The notes: generated by a model not told the origin, from the letters alone. A stretch of 37,193 nucleotides of DNA from CAZPNX01 sp964588285 (GCA_964588285.1 CAZPNX010000024.1:1-37193); one strand, 5' to 3'; positions 8,391-15,092 are shown, numbered from the stretch's first letter. Program-made: numbers and translations.

Positions 8391-8552
8391 TCAGTCCACC
8401 GGCTCGAAGTAGGACTTGTCCACCTGGCAAAGAGGGCAGACCCAGTCGTCGGGCAGGGACTCGAACGGCGTGCCCGGCTTGATGCCTGAGTCCGGATCGC
8501 CCTTGTCCGGGTCGTAGATGTAATCGCATACGGTGCAGCGATACTTCTTCAT
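8391..8552 (-). CDS. Rubredoxin
   Basis: A 53-residue one-iron electron carrier. The four iron ligands are two CxxC pairs: C6-T-V-C9 and C39-P-L-C42. The typical YIYDPDKGDPDSGIKPGT loop and DDWVCP segment are present. The start at 8552 has AAAGGAG 5 nt upstream, which rules out an in-frame ATG at 8585. It starts 13 nt after the asparaginase stop. In this operon it is a natural electron donor to Hcp or to oxygen/NO-detoxifying partners; the assignment as partner is inference. Confidence 0.97.
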   Translation of the reverse strand: MKKYRCTVCDYIYDPDKGDPDSGIKPGTPFESLPDDWVCPLCQVDKSYFEPVD

Positions 8553-8565
8553 GGTAGCTCCTTTC

Positions 8566-9594
8566 TCAATCTGATTGCAGTTCAAATACGGTCAGGTATT
8601 CTCCAATAACCTGGCCATGGTCGTTGTAGTTCTTTTTATGCCGGAAGGCATCCAGGGCTTCACTCTGGTCCGCATCCAGGATTTTAAGATCCTCCAGGAT
8701 CTTCAGTACAACCGGATGGATGGCCCGGGTGTTGCCGTCCTCTATTTTGAGCGCTAAGCCCAGGCCGCGGTCCTTGACGCCCACGCAGTAGACGCCCTCG
8801 GCTCCCAATTTGGCGATGATATTACTCCGGCCGTGGCGGATCAGCTCCGAACAGAAGCCCCAGGTGCCGGGAAGCGGGCCGGGCGTGCCTGAGATCATCT
8901 GGGGATGGGAGGCCATGGCCCGGGTTATCCGTTCTGCGGCCGTGTAAAATTCTTTGGCGAGCGTTTCCGGCCTGGCCAGCCGGGCATAGCCCAGGGCCAT
9001 ATTTTTCAATGGCAGGGCGAACACCGGCACCGAACAGCCGTCGATGCCGATGGCAATCCTCTCCTCCTCTATGCCGCAGAGCTGAGATACCAGCTTCAAA
9101 AGTTTTCTCTGCAGGGGATGCTCCGGCGATTCATAGCCCAAGATGTCATAGCCCAGGTGTCGGCAGACGGCCAACATCCCGGCATGCTTTCCCGAACAAT
9201 CGCTGAAAAGCGGACCGGACGCAAGCCCCCGGCGGGCGGCCTCCAAAGCGTATTCGGTTTTTATGGAGGGCGGTGAGCCGCAGCGCAGGGCCGAAGTATC
9301 CAGCCCGATTTTATCCAGGATGGATTGCACCGCCTGCCGATGAGCATCTTCGCCGTAATGGGAGGAGCAGATGACGGCCAGCTCCCGGTCGTCCAGGCCG
9401 TAGCGGTCGGCGGCGCCGGAAAGGATGACCTCCAAGGCCTGGATGGGCTTGGCCGCGGAACGAAAATAGGTGATCACGTCAGGGTCGCCGGCCCGAGCCA
9501 GGAGTCTGCCCCGGCCATCCACCACGGCGATATCGCCCCGATGACGGCTTTCCGTAAGCAAACCGCGGGTGATCTCCACCAACGGGACTGACAT
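8566..9594 (-). CDS. L-asparaginase II family protein (Rhizobium-type)
   Basis: A 342-residue member of the asparaginase_II family (the thermolabile Rhizobium etli type, unrelated in fold to E. coli AnsA/AnsB), which hydrolyses asparagine to aspartate and ammonia. Recognisable segments are the N-terminal PLVEITRG, YFRSAAKPIQ with a Ser-x-x-Lys, ICSSHYGE, DCSGKHAGM, IDGCSVPVFALPL and the ASHPQMISG block. The start is placed at 9594 because GGAGG precedes it by 4 nt; the stop codon of the upstream ferredoxin gene lies within this SD, so translation is probably coupled. Its presence inside an Fe-S / Hcp operon is odd, and the protein may act on another amide. Confidence 0.85.
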   Translation of the reverse strand: MSVPLVEITRGLLTESRHRGDIAVVDGRGRLLARAGDPDVITYFRSAAKPIQALEVILSGAADRYGLDDRELAVICSSHYGEDAHRQAVQSILDKIGLDTSALRCGSPPSIKTEYALEAARRGLASGPLFSDCSGKHAGMLAVCRHLGYDILGYESPEHPLQRKLLKLVSQLCGIEEERIAIGIDGCSVPVFALPLKNMALGYARLARPETLAKEFYTAAERITRAMASHPQMISGTPGPLPGTWGFCSELIRHGRSNIIAKLGAEGVYCVGVKDRGLGLALKIEDGNTRAIHPVVLKILEDLKILDADQSEALDAFRHKKNYNDHGQVIGEYLTVFELQSD

Positions 9595-9595
9595 A

Positions 9596-10270
9596 TCACC
9601 TCCGTTCACCTTTGGTGCTTATCACCTCGACCGTGATCGGCATCCTCTTGCCGGAATTTTTGAGGGCCTTCCTGGCCAGGCCGACCAGCCCCTGACAGCA
9701 GGGCACCTCCATCACGGCCACGGTCAATGATTTGATATCGTTGCTGAGCAGAATGGCAGTGAGCTTTTCTAAATATGGCTCGGTGCGGTCCAATTTGGGA
9801 CAGGCGATGATGAGCGATCTGCCGGCCAAGATGTTCCGATGGAATTCGGCATAGGCAAAGGGGACGCATGAGGCAGCCAGGAGCAGATCGGCTTTTTGGA
9901 GGAAAGGAGCGTTGATGGGGACTAAATGCAATTGGATGGGCCAATGGGAAAGTTGCGAGTTCTCCTGTTCCGTGTTTTTCTTCTGGTTTGGTTCCTGGAA
10001 AACTGATATTTTAGAGCCTGGGCAGGCATGTGCGTGGTCCGGCGGCCGTTGAACCGTCCGTGGATCGAATTCCTCGGCCTCCCGCTCCACGATCCGGATG
10101 GCGTCTCGGGGGCAAAGGCCCAGGCAGGCGCCCAGGCCGTCGCAGTAGCGGTCGCTGGCCAGCACCGCCTTGCCGTTTACTATCTTGAGGGCCCCCTCGG
10201 CGCAGTTGGGAATGCAGGCGCCGCAGCCGTCGCAGCGGTTGTGGTCAATTTCTACAATAAGCCGTTTCAT
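9596..10270 (-). CDS. Ferredoxin-like protein with two 4Fe-4S motifs and a long C-terminal domain
   Basis: A 224-residue cytoplasmic Fe-S protein. The first motif is C13-x2-C16-x2-C19-x3-C23. The second is C43-x2-L46-x2-C49-x3-C53, where the second Cys is Leu, so cluster II may be 3Fe or otherwise ligated. HACPG (Cys83) follows. The C-terminal half has Cys in AASCVPF, IIACPKLD and EVPCCQGL, a pattern that suggests further cluster or redox chemistry. Such proteins are common near hcp in anaerobes, and electron transfer to Hcp is inferred. GGGAG lies 7 nt ahead of the ATG. The start codon overlaps the Rrf2 stop by ATGA, and the stop overlaps the asparaginase SD. Confidence 0.85.
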   Translation of the reverse strand: MKRLIVEIDHNRCDGCGACIPNCAEGALKIVNGKAVLASDRYCDGLGACLGLCPRDAIRIVEREAEEFDPRTVQRPPDHAHACPGSKISVFQEPNQKKNTEQENSQLSHWPIQLHLVPINAPFLQKADLLLAASCVPFAYAEFHRNILAGRSLIIACPKLDRTEPYLEKLTAILLSNDIKSLTVAVMEVPCCQGLVGLARKALKNSGKRMPITVEVISTKGERR

Positions 10271-10665
10271 GGTTTGACTCCCTTGGCCAGGTCGGAAAGC
10301 CTGGCATCGTTAAGCCGGCCATCCAATTCTTTCTGGACCTGTCCTAGCACCGGGTAAAGAGGACAGGCCAGGTGCCGGCATCGGCCCTGCTTGAGGCAGG
10401 CGGCCATCAAAAGGGGGCCGTCGACCGCCTGAAAGATGTCGCGGACTCTTATCTTTTCCGGAGGGACCGCCAAGGCCAGGCCGCCTGTTTTACCGCGAAC
10501 GGAGCGTAAAATGCCGGCCCTGACCAGCTGCTGGGCTATTTTGGACATGAAGGCCGGGCTGGCTTTGAGGGTTCGGGAAAGCTCCGAGGCCGGCATCAGG
10601 CGGCCGCTTTTTGCCAGCAGGACCGAGGCCTGAAGGGCAAATTCGTTCCTTTTGGTGAGCAGCAT
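10267..10665 (-). CDS. Rrf2-family transcriptional regulator with three-Cys Fe-S motif
   Basis: A 132-residue winged-helix regulator. Residues 1-60 hold the Rrf2 helix-turn-helix (LMPASELSRTLKASPAFMSKIAQQLVRAGIL, then SVRGKTGG). Cys90, Cys96 and Cys101 (C-x5-C-x4-C) match the cluster-binding region of IscR/NsrR/RirA-type sensors, so it probably senses NO, oxygen or Fe-S status. It is the first gene of the hcp operon and sits beside a palindrome overlapping its own -35 box, which implies autoregulation. The leader is about 22 nt with no Shine-Dalgarno sequence, so translation initiation may be weak. Confidence 0.9.
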   Translation of the reverse strand: MLLTKRNEFALQASVLLAKSGRLMPASELSRTLKASPAFMSKIAQQLVRAGILRSVRGKTGGLALAVPPEKIRVRDIFQAVDGPLLMAACLKQGRCRHLACPLYPVLGQVQKELDGRLNDARLSDLAKGVKP

Positions 10666-10693
10666 AATATTTATATGAGATTAATATGGTCCT

Positions 10694-10727
10694 ATTATAA
10701 CAAATAATACAAGACTTGTCAAGTCTT
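10694..10727 (-). promoter_or_regulatory. Consensus promoter with embedded palindromic operator for the hcp operon
   Basis: On the minus strand: perfect TTGACA (10722-10717), exactly 17 nt, perfect TATAAT (10699-10694). A perfect palindrome AAGACTTGTCAAGTCTT (10711-10727, 8-bp arms, one central base) covers the -35 box. A strong promoter masked by an operator is the classic design for repression, and the adjacent Rrf2 gene is the obvious candidate ligand. The intergenic region is shared with the divergent VirK-like gene, so the same site could affect both. Confidence 0.8.
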
Positions 10728-10761
10728 ATTTAAATATATTTTATCCGGAGCCGATTTGTTG

Positions 10762-10767
10762 TATAAT
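10762..10767 (+). promoter_or_regulatory. -10 element for the VirK-like gene
   Basis: Perfect TATAAT 26 nt ahead of the ATG at 10793. The -35 region (around 10739-10744, TTTTAT) is poor, so the promoter may need an activator. Confidence 0.5.
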
Positions 10768-10792
10768 AGTGACAAACAAAAGGGAGGGAGGC

Positions 10793-11326
10793 ATGAGATC
10801 CTATTTGCTTTTGGCCGCTGTTCTGCTGGGGGCGGGGACCTTCATTCCGGCCCAGGTTTTGGGACCGCTAAAGGGCGGAGAAGACCGGCCCTGTTCGACC
10901 CTGGCCGCCGCCAGGCAGATCACCAGTTTTGATGAGCTGATGGAGGTGCTTAAGTCCGGAGGAGAGGTGCGGGCGGTCTTTCATTACGCCCGCTGCCGCC
11001 TGGTGGCGGACGGCGACACCACCGAGGCGCCGGACGCCGTCGGCGGAATGACCCTGGGGACATTCGAGTATTTCGCCCCCAACTCGGTGGGAAATCCGCA
11101 GGCCTTCGTCAGTTCTTCGCAGACTTCGTTGATCGCCAGGAGAAAGGGCCATGTCTACAACTATGTCAAGCTGAAGATATACCAGGACGGGAGGGCCGAG
11201 GTCACTGCCCGCTATCTGGAGCCGCCGAAGATGAAGATCCGCATGGACGAGACCTTCCTGGGAAGGCTGGACGACGGAGAAAACCAGGGAGGAATAAATC
11301 TTTACCAAGCAGGATGCCGTAATTGA
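10793..11326 (+). CDS. Secreted VirK-like protein
   Basis: A 177-residue exported protein. Residues 1-20 (MRSYLLLAAVLLGAGTFIPA) are a signal peptide. The core TSFDELMEVLKSGGEVRAVFHYARC, AVGGMTLGTFEYFAP and the strand-rich remainder resemble the VirK family (Agrobacterium VirK type), whose function is not known. The start at 10793 is backed by AGGGAGGGAGG; an in-frame GTG at 10769 would lie before it, within the leader. The stop overlaps the TTG start of the deacetylase (TTGA), so the two are translated together and may act on the same envelope or polysaccharide target. The family assignment is from motif resemblance only. Confidence 0.55.
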   Translation: MRSYLLLAAVLLGAGTFIPAQVLGPLKGGEDRPCSTLAAARQITSFDELMEVLKSGGEVRAVFHYARCRLVADGDTTEAPDAVGGMTLGTFEYFAPNSVGNPQAFVSSSQTSLIARRKGHVYNYVKLKIYQDGRAEVTARYLEPPKMKIRMDETFLGRLDDGENQGGINLYQAGCRN

Positions 11327-12228
11327 CGTTGTTCGGGAAAATAGCCTTGGGTCTGGCGGCCGCCGGTCTGGCGATCCTGCTGCTTCACCTGTATTGGCGT
11401 CTGCGTTGGGGGCGGCCGGCAGCAGGGTCAATAGCCATCCTGGCCTACCACAAGGTGGATTCCAGGTTCGAGCTGGGAGGCACCTGGGTTACGCCCCGGC
11501 AATTCGCCCGACAAATGGACTGGCTCAAAGCCAACGGATATGGTACGGTCACCCTGTCGCAGGCGGTCGAGATGATGGCCGGCGGAAAGGACGGTTCGGA
11601 AAAGCTGGCCTGTCTGACCTTCGACGATGCCTATCAGAACTTTTACCGATACGCCTGTCCGGTGCTTAAAGAGCGCGGGTTCAAGGCCACCGTCTTCGCT
11701 TTGGCCGATTACGTGGGACGGGACAACGATTGGGACATAAACTGTGGTGGCCGCCGCTTCCGCCACTTGAACTGGGAGGAGATGCGGGAGATGCGGGCGG
11801 CGGGGATGGAGATAGGCTCGCACGGCAGGAACCACCGCAGCCTGGTAGGTCTCAGCGACCGGGAGCTGGAAAGCGAGGTCAGAGGCTCGAAGAAGAAGCT
11901 GGAGGACGGTCTGGGGACAGAGGTGACTTCCTTCTGCTATCCCTTCGGACGATACGACCGAAGGGTCAGGGAGGCGGTGATCAGTGCCGGCTACCGCTGC
12001 GCCTGCAGCCATTCACCGGGGATGCGGAATTCAAGTATCGATTATTTTGCCCTGAGGCGATGCGGAGTTTACATCACCGATGTGGTTTGGGACTTTAAGC
12101 ACAAGGTGCAAATGGAGTCGCCTTGGTTTTGGATTCAGGATGTCTGGAGTCGGACGGTGAATTTTTGTGCCGCAGGAACGGCTTTAGTGCAAGGATTGAA
12201 AAAAGATTCCAGACAAAAGAAAGCGTAG
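11323..12228 (+). CDS. Membrane-anchored polysaccharide deacetylase (CE4 / NodB homology)
   Basis: A 301-residue CE4 deacetylase that removes acetyl groups from N-acetylhexosamine polymers such as peptidoglycan or exopolysaccharide. Residues 6-24 form a single N-terminal membrane helix, so the catalytic domain faces the periplasm. Motif 1 is TFDDAY (Asp101, Asp102) and motif 2 is SHGRNH (His167, His171); together they give the Asp-His-His metal site. CYPFGRYD is motif 3. The start is TTG overlapping the previous stop, with AGGA 8 nt upstream. A clean terminator is not immediately downstream; the hairpin at 12417-12449 is the first strong candidate. Confidence 0.9.
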   Translation: MTLFGKIALGLAAAGLAILLLHLYWRLRWGRPAAGSIAILAYHKVDSRFELGGTWVTPRQFARQMDWLKANGYGTVTLSQAVEMMAGGKDGSEKLACLTFDDAYQNFYRYACPVLKERGFKATVFALADYVGRDNDWDINCGGRRFRHLNWEEMREMRAAGMEIGSHGRNHRSLVGLSDRELESEVRGSKKKLEDGLGTEVTSFCYPFGRYDRRVREAVISAGYRCACSHSPGMRNSSIDYFALRRCGVYITDVVWDFKHKVQMESPWFWIQDVWSRTVNFCAAGTALVQGLKKDSRQKKA

Positions 12229-12279
12229 AAAATTGAAAGCTGTTCTACCGACGGTAACTGGATAAAGCAAGCCCGGTAT

Positions 12280-12308
12280 TTGTCAAAAGCGCGAAAATAT
12301 AGTATTAT
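12280..12308 (+). promoter_or_regulatory. Orphan predicted promoter in AT-rich intergenic region
   Basis: TTGTCA (12280-12285), 17-nt spacer, TATTAT (12303-12308). No sizeable ORF follows before the terminator at 12417-12449. Confidence 0.5.
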
Positions 12309-12314
12309 CAAGGC

Positions 12315-12449
12315 CTGCGCAAATTTTTATTTTTGATAACTGATGAAAACCCTTATAAATAGGCATTCTTAGAGAGATTTTTCAAAAAATCTCTTAAAAA
12401 TTTTATCAACCACGGGGCTCCACAATATATTGTGGAGCACTTTTTTTTT
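12315..12449 (+). ncRNA. Candidate small RNA
   Basis: A promoter at 12280-12308 and a strong terminator at 12417-12449 bound about 135 nt with no credible ORF; the only ATG opens a 9-codon frame without an SD. The transcript would contain an A/T-rich hairpin (AGAGATTTTT, 12373-12382, with its complement to 12394) and the terminal GC hairpin. The alternative is that the terminator simply ends the deacetylase transcript. Confidence 0.4.
12417..12449 (+). terminator. Rho-independent terminator built on a perfect palindrome
   Basis: Arms GCTCCACAATAT and ATATTGTGGAGC abut without any spacer (12417-12438) and are followed by AC and nine T residues. Its core ACAATATATTGT recurs exactly in the promoter at 12585-12596. 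Confidence 0.85.
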
Positions 12450-12573
12450 AATACATTTTTTAACCAACAACGGTAAATGCTTTTAAAAGCCTTTATTTAC
12501 AAGGGTTTTATGGACTCTATCCGATTTTAAGGTAAATTGTGAAAAATTTTTGTTTTTTTATCAAAAAAAATAC
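12450..12573. other. AT-rich spacer with no recognised gene
   Basis: Part of the long low-GC stretch 12229-12694. I see no ORF with an SD, no tRNA and no repeat array here, only A/T homopolymer runs. Confidence 0.6.
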
Positions 12574-12601
12574 TTGACAAAAATACAATATATTGTATAT
12601 T
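12574..12601 (+). promoter_or_regulatory. Promoter with palindromic operator-like site for the polylysine micro-ORFs
   Basis: TTGACA (12574-12579), 16-nt spacer, TATATT (12596-12601). A perfect 16-nt palindrome ATACAATATATTGTAT (12583-12598) fills the spacer and touches the -10 box, the usual place for a repressor or MerR-like activator. The leader that follows (about 12608-12694) has a TCTGCG / CGCAGA hairpin at 12642-12659 just ahead of the first SD. Confidence 0.65.
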
Positions 12602-12641
12602 TATACTTAAATAACACTAGAGTATTATAATCTATTAATAT

Positions 12642-12659
12642 TCTGCGTCTTAGCGCAGA
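12642..12659 (+). repeat. Leader hairpin
   Basis: TCTGCG, loop TCTTAG, CGCAGA. It lies 21 nt upstream of the GGAGGTGAT of the first micro-ORF. Its sequence is similar to the CGCAGAGGCGCAG part of the 19-nt repeat at 15093 and 31357. Confidence 0.45.
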
Positions 12660-12694
12660 GAGATAAAATTTTAGAAAAAAGGAGGTGATTATCC

Positions 12695-12748
12695 ATGGCA
12701 TGTGCCAAGAAGCCGGCTAAGAAGAAGGTCGCCAAGAAGAAGAAGTAA
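12695..12748 (+). CDS. Polylysine micro-protein 1 (17 aa)
   Basis: ATG at 12695, TAA at 12746-12748; the product is MACAKKPAKKKVAKKKK. Nine of 17 residues are Lys, with one Cys at position 3. Support comes from a perfect GGAGGTGAT (12681-12689) ahead of the ATG, a strong upstream promoter and a second, similar micro-ORF downstream with its own perfect SD. The sequence looks like a detached tail of a histone H1-like or AlgP-like DNA-binding protein, so nucleic-acid or polyanion binding is a guess. It could also be a leader peptide whose Lys codons slow ribosomes, or a peptide substrate. I know of no named family. Confidence 0.6.
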   Translation: MACAKKPAKKKVAKKKK

Positions 12749-12805
12749 TTTGCTTGCTTACTATACTCAGCCAACTTAAACAAAACAAAACAAGGAGGGC
12801 AGACA

Positions 12806-12853
12806 ATGCCGGCCAAGAAAAAGGCAAAGAAAGCCACAAAGAAAAAGAAGTAA
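12806..12853 (+). CDS. Polylysine micro-protein 2 (15 aa)
   Basis: ATG at 12806, TAA at 12851-12853; the product is MPAKKKAKKATKKKK. Nine of 15 residues are Lys. AAGGAGGG (12792-12799) sits 6 nt upstream. It follows micro-protein 1 by 57 nt of A-rich spacer and precedes a strong terminator, so the pair forms a bicistronic unit of about 290 nt. The shared AKKxAKKK pattern suggests duplication. Function unknown; the same alternatives apply as for the first ORF. Confidence 0.6.
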   Translation: MPAKKKAKKATKKKK

Positions 12854-12868
12854 CTGGATTGTTACTTA

Positions 12869-12898
12869 AAAGTGCCCCGAAATATTCGGGGCACTTTG
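12869..12898 (+). terminator. Terminator of the micro-ORF unit
   Basis: 13-bp perfect stem AAAGTGCCCCGAA / TTCGGGGCACTTT around a 3-nt loop, 15 nt after the second stop. Confidence 0.85.
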
Positions 12899-13026
12899 TT
12901 TTTATTATTTAAATTGTTTTTATATATATTTATATATATTTATTTTTTATTAGCACTTTATATATTATATTCAATCGTTTTAACTAATAGTTTTTTATAT
13001 AGCATTTTACCATATTAAAAGCGCCA

Positions 13027-13055
13027 TTGACTTTCTTCCGGTTTTATTATATATT
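13027..13055 (+). promoter_or_regulatory. Predicted promoter of the TPR gene
   Basis: TTGACT (13027-13032), 17-nt spacer, TATATT (13050-13055). Complementary CCGGTT (13038-13043) and AACCGG (13057-13062) flank the -10 box and could form a hairpin or an operator. Confidence 0.6.
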
Positions 13056-13107
13056 TAACCGGTGTATAATAACCGGAGCCACAACACTTCTTAAGATCGA
13101 GCTTTCA

Positions 13108-13803
13108 ATGGAATTTGAAACGGAACGCCATTTTAAAGCGGGGCGCGAGCTGTTCGCCAAAGGGCGATATGGAGAGGCGGTGCAGGAGTTCAAAAAGGCC
13201 ATCAAGCTTTCGCCCAACTTTCCGGATCTCCACAACCAGCTGGGTCTGGCTCTGCATCTTAGCGGTGAGTTCGAGGAGGCCATCAAAGCTTTCCAACAGT
13301 CCATTAAATTCAATCCTAAATACATCGAGGCCCACTTGAACCTGGCCATCACCCTCAACGAGCTGGGCCGCTACGAGGAGTCGGTAGCCCACTTCACCAA
13401 GGCCTCGGAGGCCGAGGACGTCAAGGAGGGCATGGCCCTCTCCATCCGCAACCAGCTGGCCGACACCCACACCAAGCTGGGCGACACCTACAATGAGATC
13501 GGCTATTATCAGGAGGCGGCCGATGAATACCAGCGGGCCTTAAAGGTCAGCCCCAAGTTCCACGATGTCCGCCTAAAGCTGGCCAAGGCCCAGCTCAACC
13601 TGGGAAAATACCAGGAAGCGGCTCGACAGTTGGAGGAGGTGCTCAAGACCAGCCCCAATTATATCGAGGCCATGATCTTTCTGGGGGTAGCCTACCTCAA
13701 GGCCGGGAACAAGGAGAAGGCCCGAGAGCAGTGGCAGCAATGCCTCAAGCGCGATCCCGGCAATATCAGGGTCAAAACCTACCTGGCGCTGATGGAGAAG
13801 GCG
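13108..13803 (+). CDS. Tetratricopeptide repeat protein
   Basis: A 232-residue, almost pure TPR protein. About six helix-turn-helix TPR units can be read, such as AGRELFAKGRYGEAVQEFKK, LGLALHLSGEFEEAIKAFQQ, LAITLNELGRYEESVAHFTK and LGVAYLKAGNKEKAREQWQQ. TPR arrays are protein-protein docking scaffolds. There is no signal peptide if translation starts at the ATG at 13108; the longer frame from 13027 starts inside the promoter. The stop codon ends the CDS at 13806 with the TAA at 13804-13806. No strong SD is visible. It stands alone between terminators, so its partner is unknown; the PilT-like ATPases nearby are on the other strand. Confidence 0.85.
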
Positions 13804-13829
13804 TAAGCTCAAGCGTAATGCCTCTATAA

Positions 13830-13864
13830 AAGACCGGAGCCGTTAAATAAGCGGCTCCGGTCTT
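13830..13864. terminator. Bidirectional terminator
   Basis: 13-bp stem AAGACCGGAGCCG / CGGCTCCGGTCTT with a 9-nt loop, between the convergent TPR and radical SAM genes. Confidence 0.8.
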
Positions 13865-13876
13865 CTTAGCATTCTT

Positions 13877-15088
13877 CTAGACAATGGCAGGCGAATCAGC
13901 CATTCTCGCCTCGGGCGGTGCCAGAGCCAGCAGCTTCAGCATCTCCCTCAGCGAATAGCGCCACTGTCCGCAGTCCTCGTCTCCCGGCCTGTCCAAACAC
14001 CCCCCCAGGCACCAGGGCAGGATGTTGCAGTTCCGGCAGTGGTAAACCCGGAACGGGTTCCAGTCCAGCCAGCGGATGAAGTTAGGATGAAGCAGGTCAT
14101 GGATGTCAGGCAGGCCCTGCTGTGGCAGCCCGAAACTGTTCCAGCATTTGTAGAGGTTTCCTTTGACATCCATCAAAAAAGCTTGAGGATCGACAGCTGG
14201 GCAGGGCGCCGGGGCCGGTTCCGGAAGGTTGTCGACGCGTAACCCGGAATCGAGCATTCCGCGGACGGTTTCCAGCTCGTCATCGCTGAAGTTTGGGGCC
14301 CGTTGGCAGAATCCGTTAAGGTTCCGGCAGAGCCTGGCCGAGGGGCGTCCCGGCTGGAACCTGATGCGGGAACGCGGCGGAAGTTTCCGAACCAGCGATT
14401 CCACTTCGTCAAAACCGGCCAACAGGGTGGTCGAATGGACGTCGAATTCGGCGCTGTCCAGCGACCCCAGGTTGAGCCAGACACGGCCGGGGGTATCCGC
14501 CGGAATGAGGATGGTCTTCAGATGGTGGCTGCGGCCGTTGGAGAAAATGTTCCAACGGTAGCGGAAGCCTCGGGCCGAGGCCGCCTCGGAAAACTTTCGA
14601 TTCAGGACGGAAACGGTTTCCCAGTTTAGAGTCGGCTCGCCGCCGAACCAGTTTACCTCCAGCCGGCGCAATATGCCTCCCCTTTCGTTCACTAAAGACC
14701 ACAGCCTCTCCGCCGCTCCGTCCTTCAGATCCAGCCTTTCTTCCTTATAGGGGCAGTCCGGGCATTCCTCCTCGCAGCGGGTGGTGGCCTGGACCCAGAA
14801 AATTAGCCGCCCTTGGTCGAATCGGAACTGCTGGCTGGCCACCTCCAGCTCCAGGATCTCCTGACGGTCGTCGGGAATGAAGAACCCCTGGCCGACCAGC
14901 AGCTGCAGGAACTGCTCCACCGCCGGGTCGTGCAGGTTCATCAAATTGCGGGTGATGGGCACGGCCAGGCCGCCGTACATGGCCGACTGGACCGGGCTGA
15001 GCTCCAGCAGACGGCGGCTGAGGATATTATAGAGTAGCTGGGGCCGGCCGCGGCGTCGGATTATGTGATTGTAGAGGGAGGGCTTCAA
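13877..15088 (-). CDS. Radical SAM / SPASM domain protein (peptide-maturase-like)
   Basis: A 403-residue enzyme with a radical SAM core and a C-terminal SPASM domain. The SAM cluster motif is C105-x3-C109-x2-C112, followed by GGEP at 149-152. The SPASM region has seven Cys (296, 315, 351, 354, 360, 364, 373), enough for two auxiliary [4Fe-4S] clusters, as in AlbA and anSME-type maturases. The N-terminal 90 residues, beginning MKPSLYNHIIRRRG with LLYNILSRRLLELSP, match the leader domain found in peptide-modifying SPASM proteins. Translation starts at TTG 15088, with GGGAG 6 nt upstream supplied by a dispersed repeat (15093-15111). No classical precursor peptide is adjacent. Possible substrates include the micro-proteins about 1 kb away; this is speculation. 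Confidence 0.85.
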   Translation of the reverse strand: MKPSLYNHIIRRRGRPQLLYNILSRRLLELSPVQSAMYGGLAVPITRNLMNLHDPAVEQFLQLLVGQGFFIPDDRQEILELEVASQQFRFDQGRLIFWVQATTRCEEECPDCPYKEERLDLKDGAAERLWSLVNERGGILRRLEVNWFGGEPTLNWETVSVLNRKFSEAASARGFRYRWNIFSNGRSHHLKTILIPADTPGRVWLNLGSLDSAEFDVHSTTLLAGFDEVESLVRKLPPRSRIRFQPGRPSARLCRNLNGFCQRAPNFSDDELETVRGMLDSGLRVDNLPEPAPAPCPAVDPQAFLMDVKGNLYKCWNSFGLPQQGLPDIHDLLHPNFIRWLDWNPFRVYHCRNCNILPWCLGGCLDRPGDEDCGQWRYSLREMLKLLALAPPEARMADSPAIV

Positions 15089-15092
15089 ACTT

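Noticed and set aside
12625..12837. Minus-strand hydrophobic 70-residue ORF (Phe/Leu-rich)
   Set aside because: It is the antisense of the two lysine-rich micro-ORFs: Lys codons AAG/AAA read backwards become Leu/Phe codons. It has no SD of its own.
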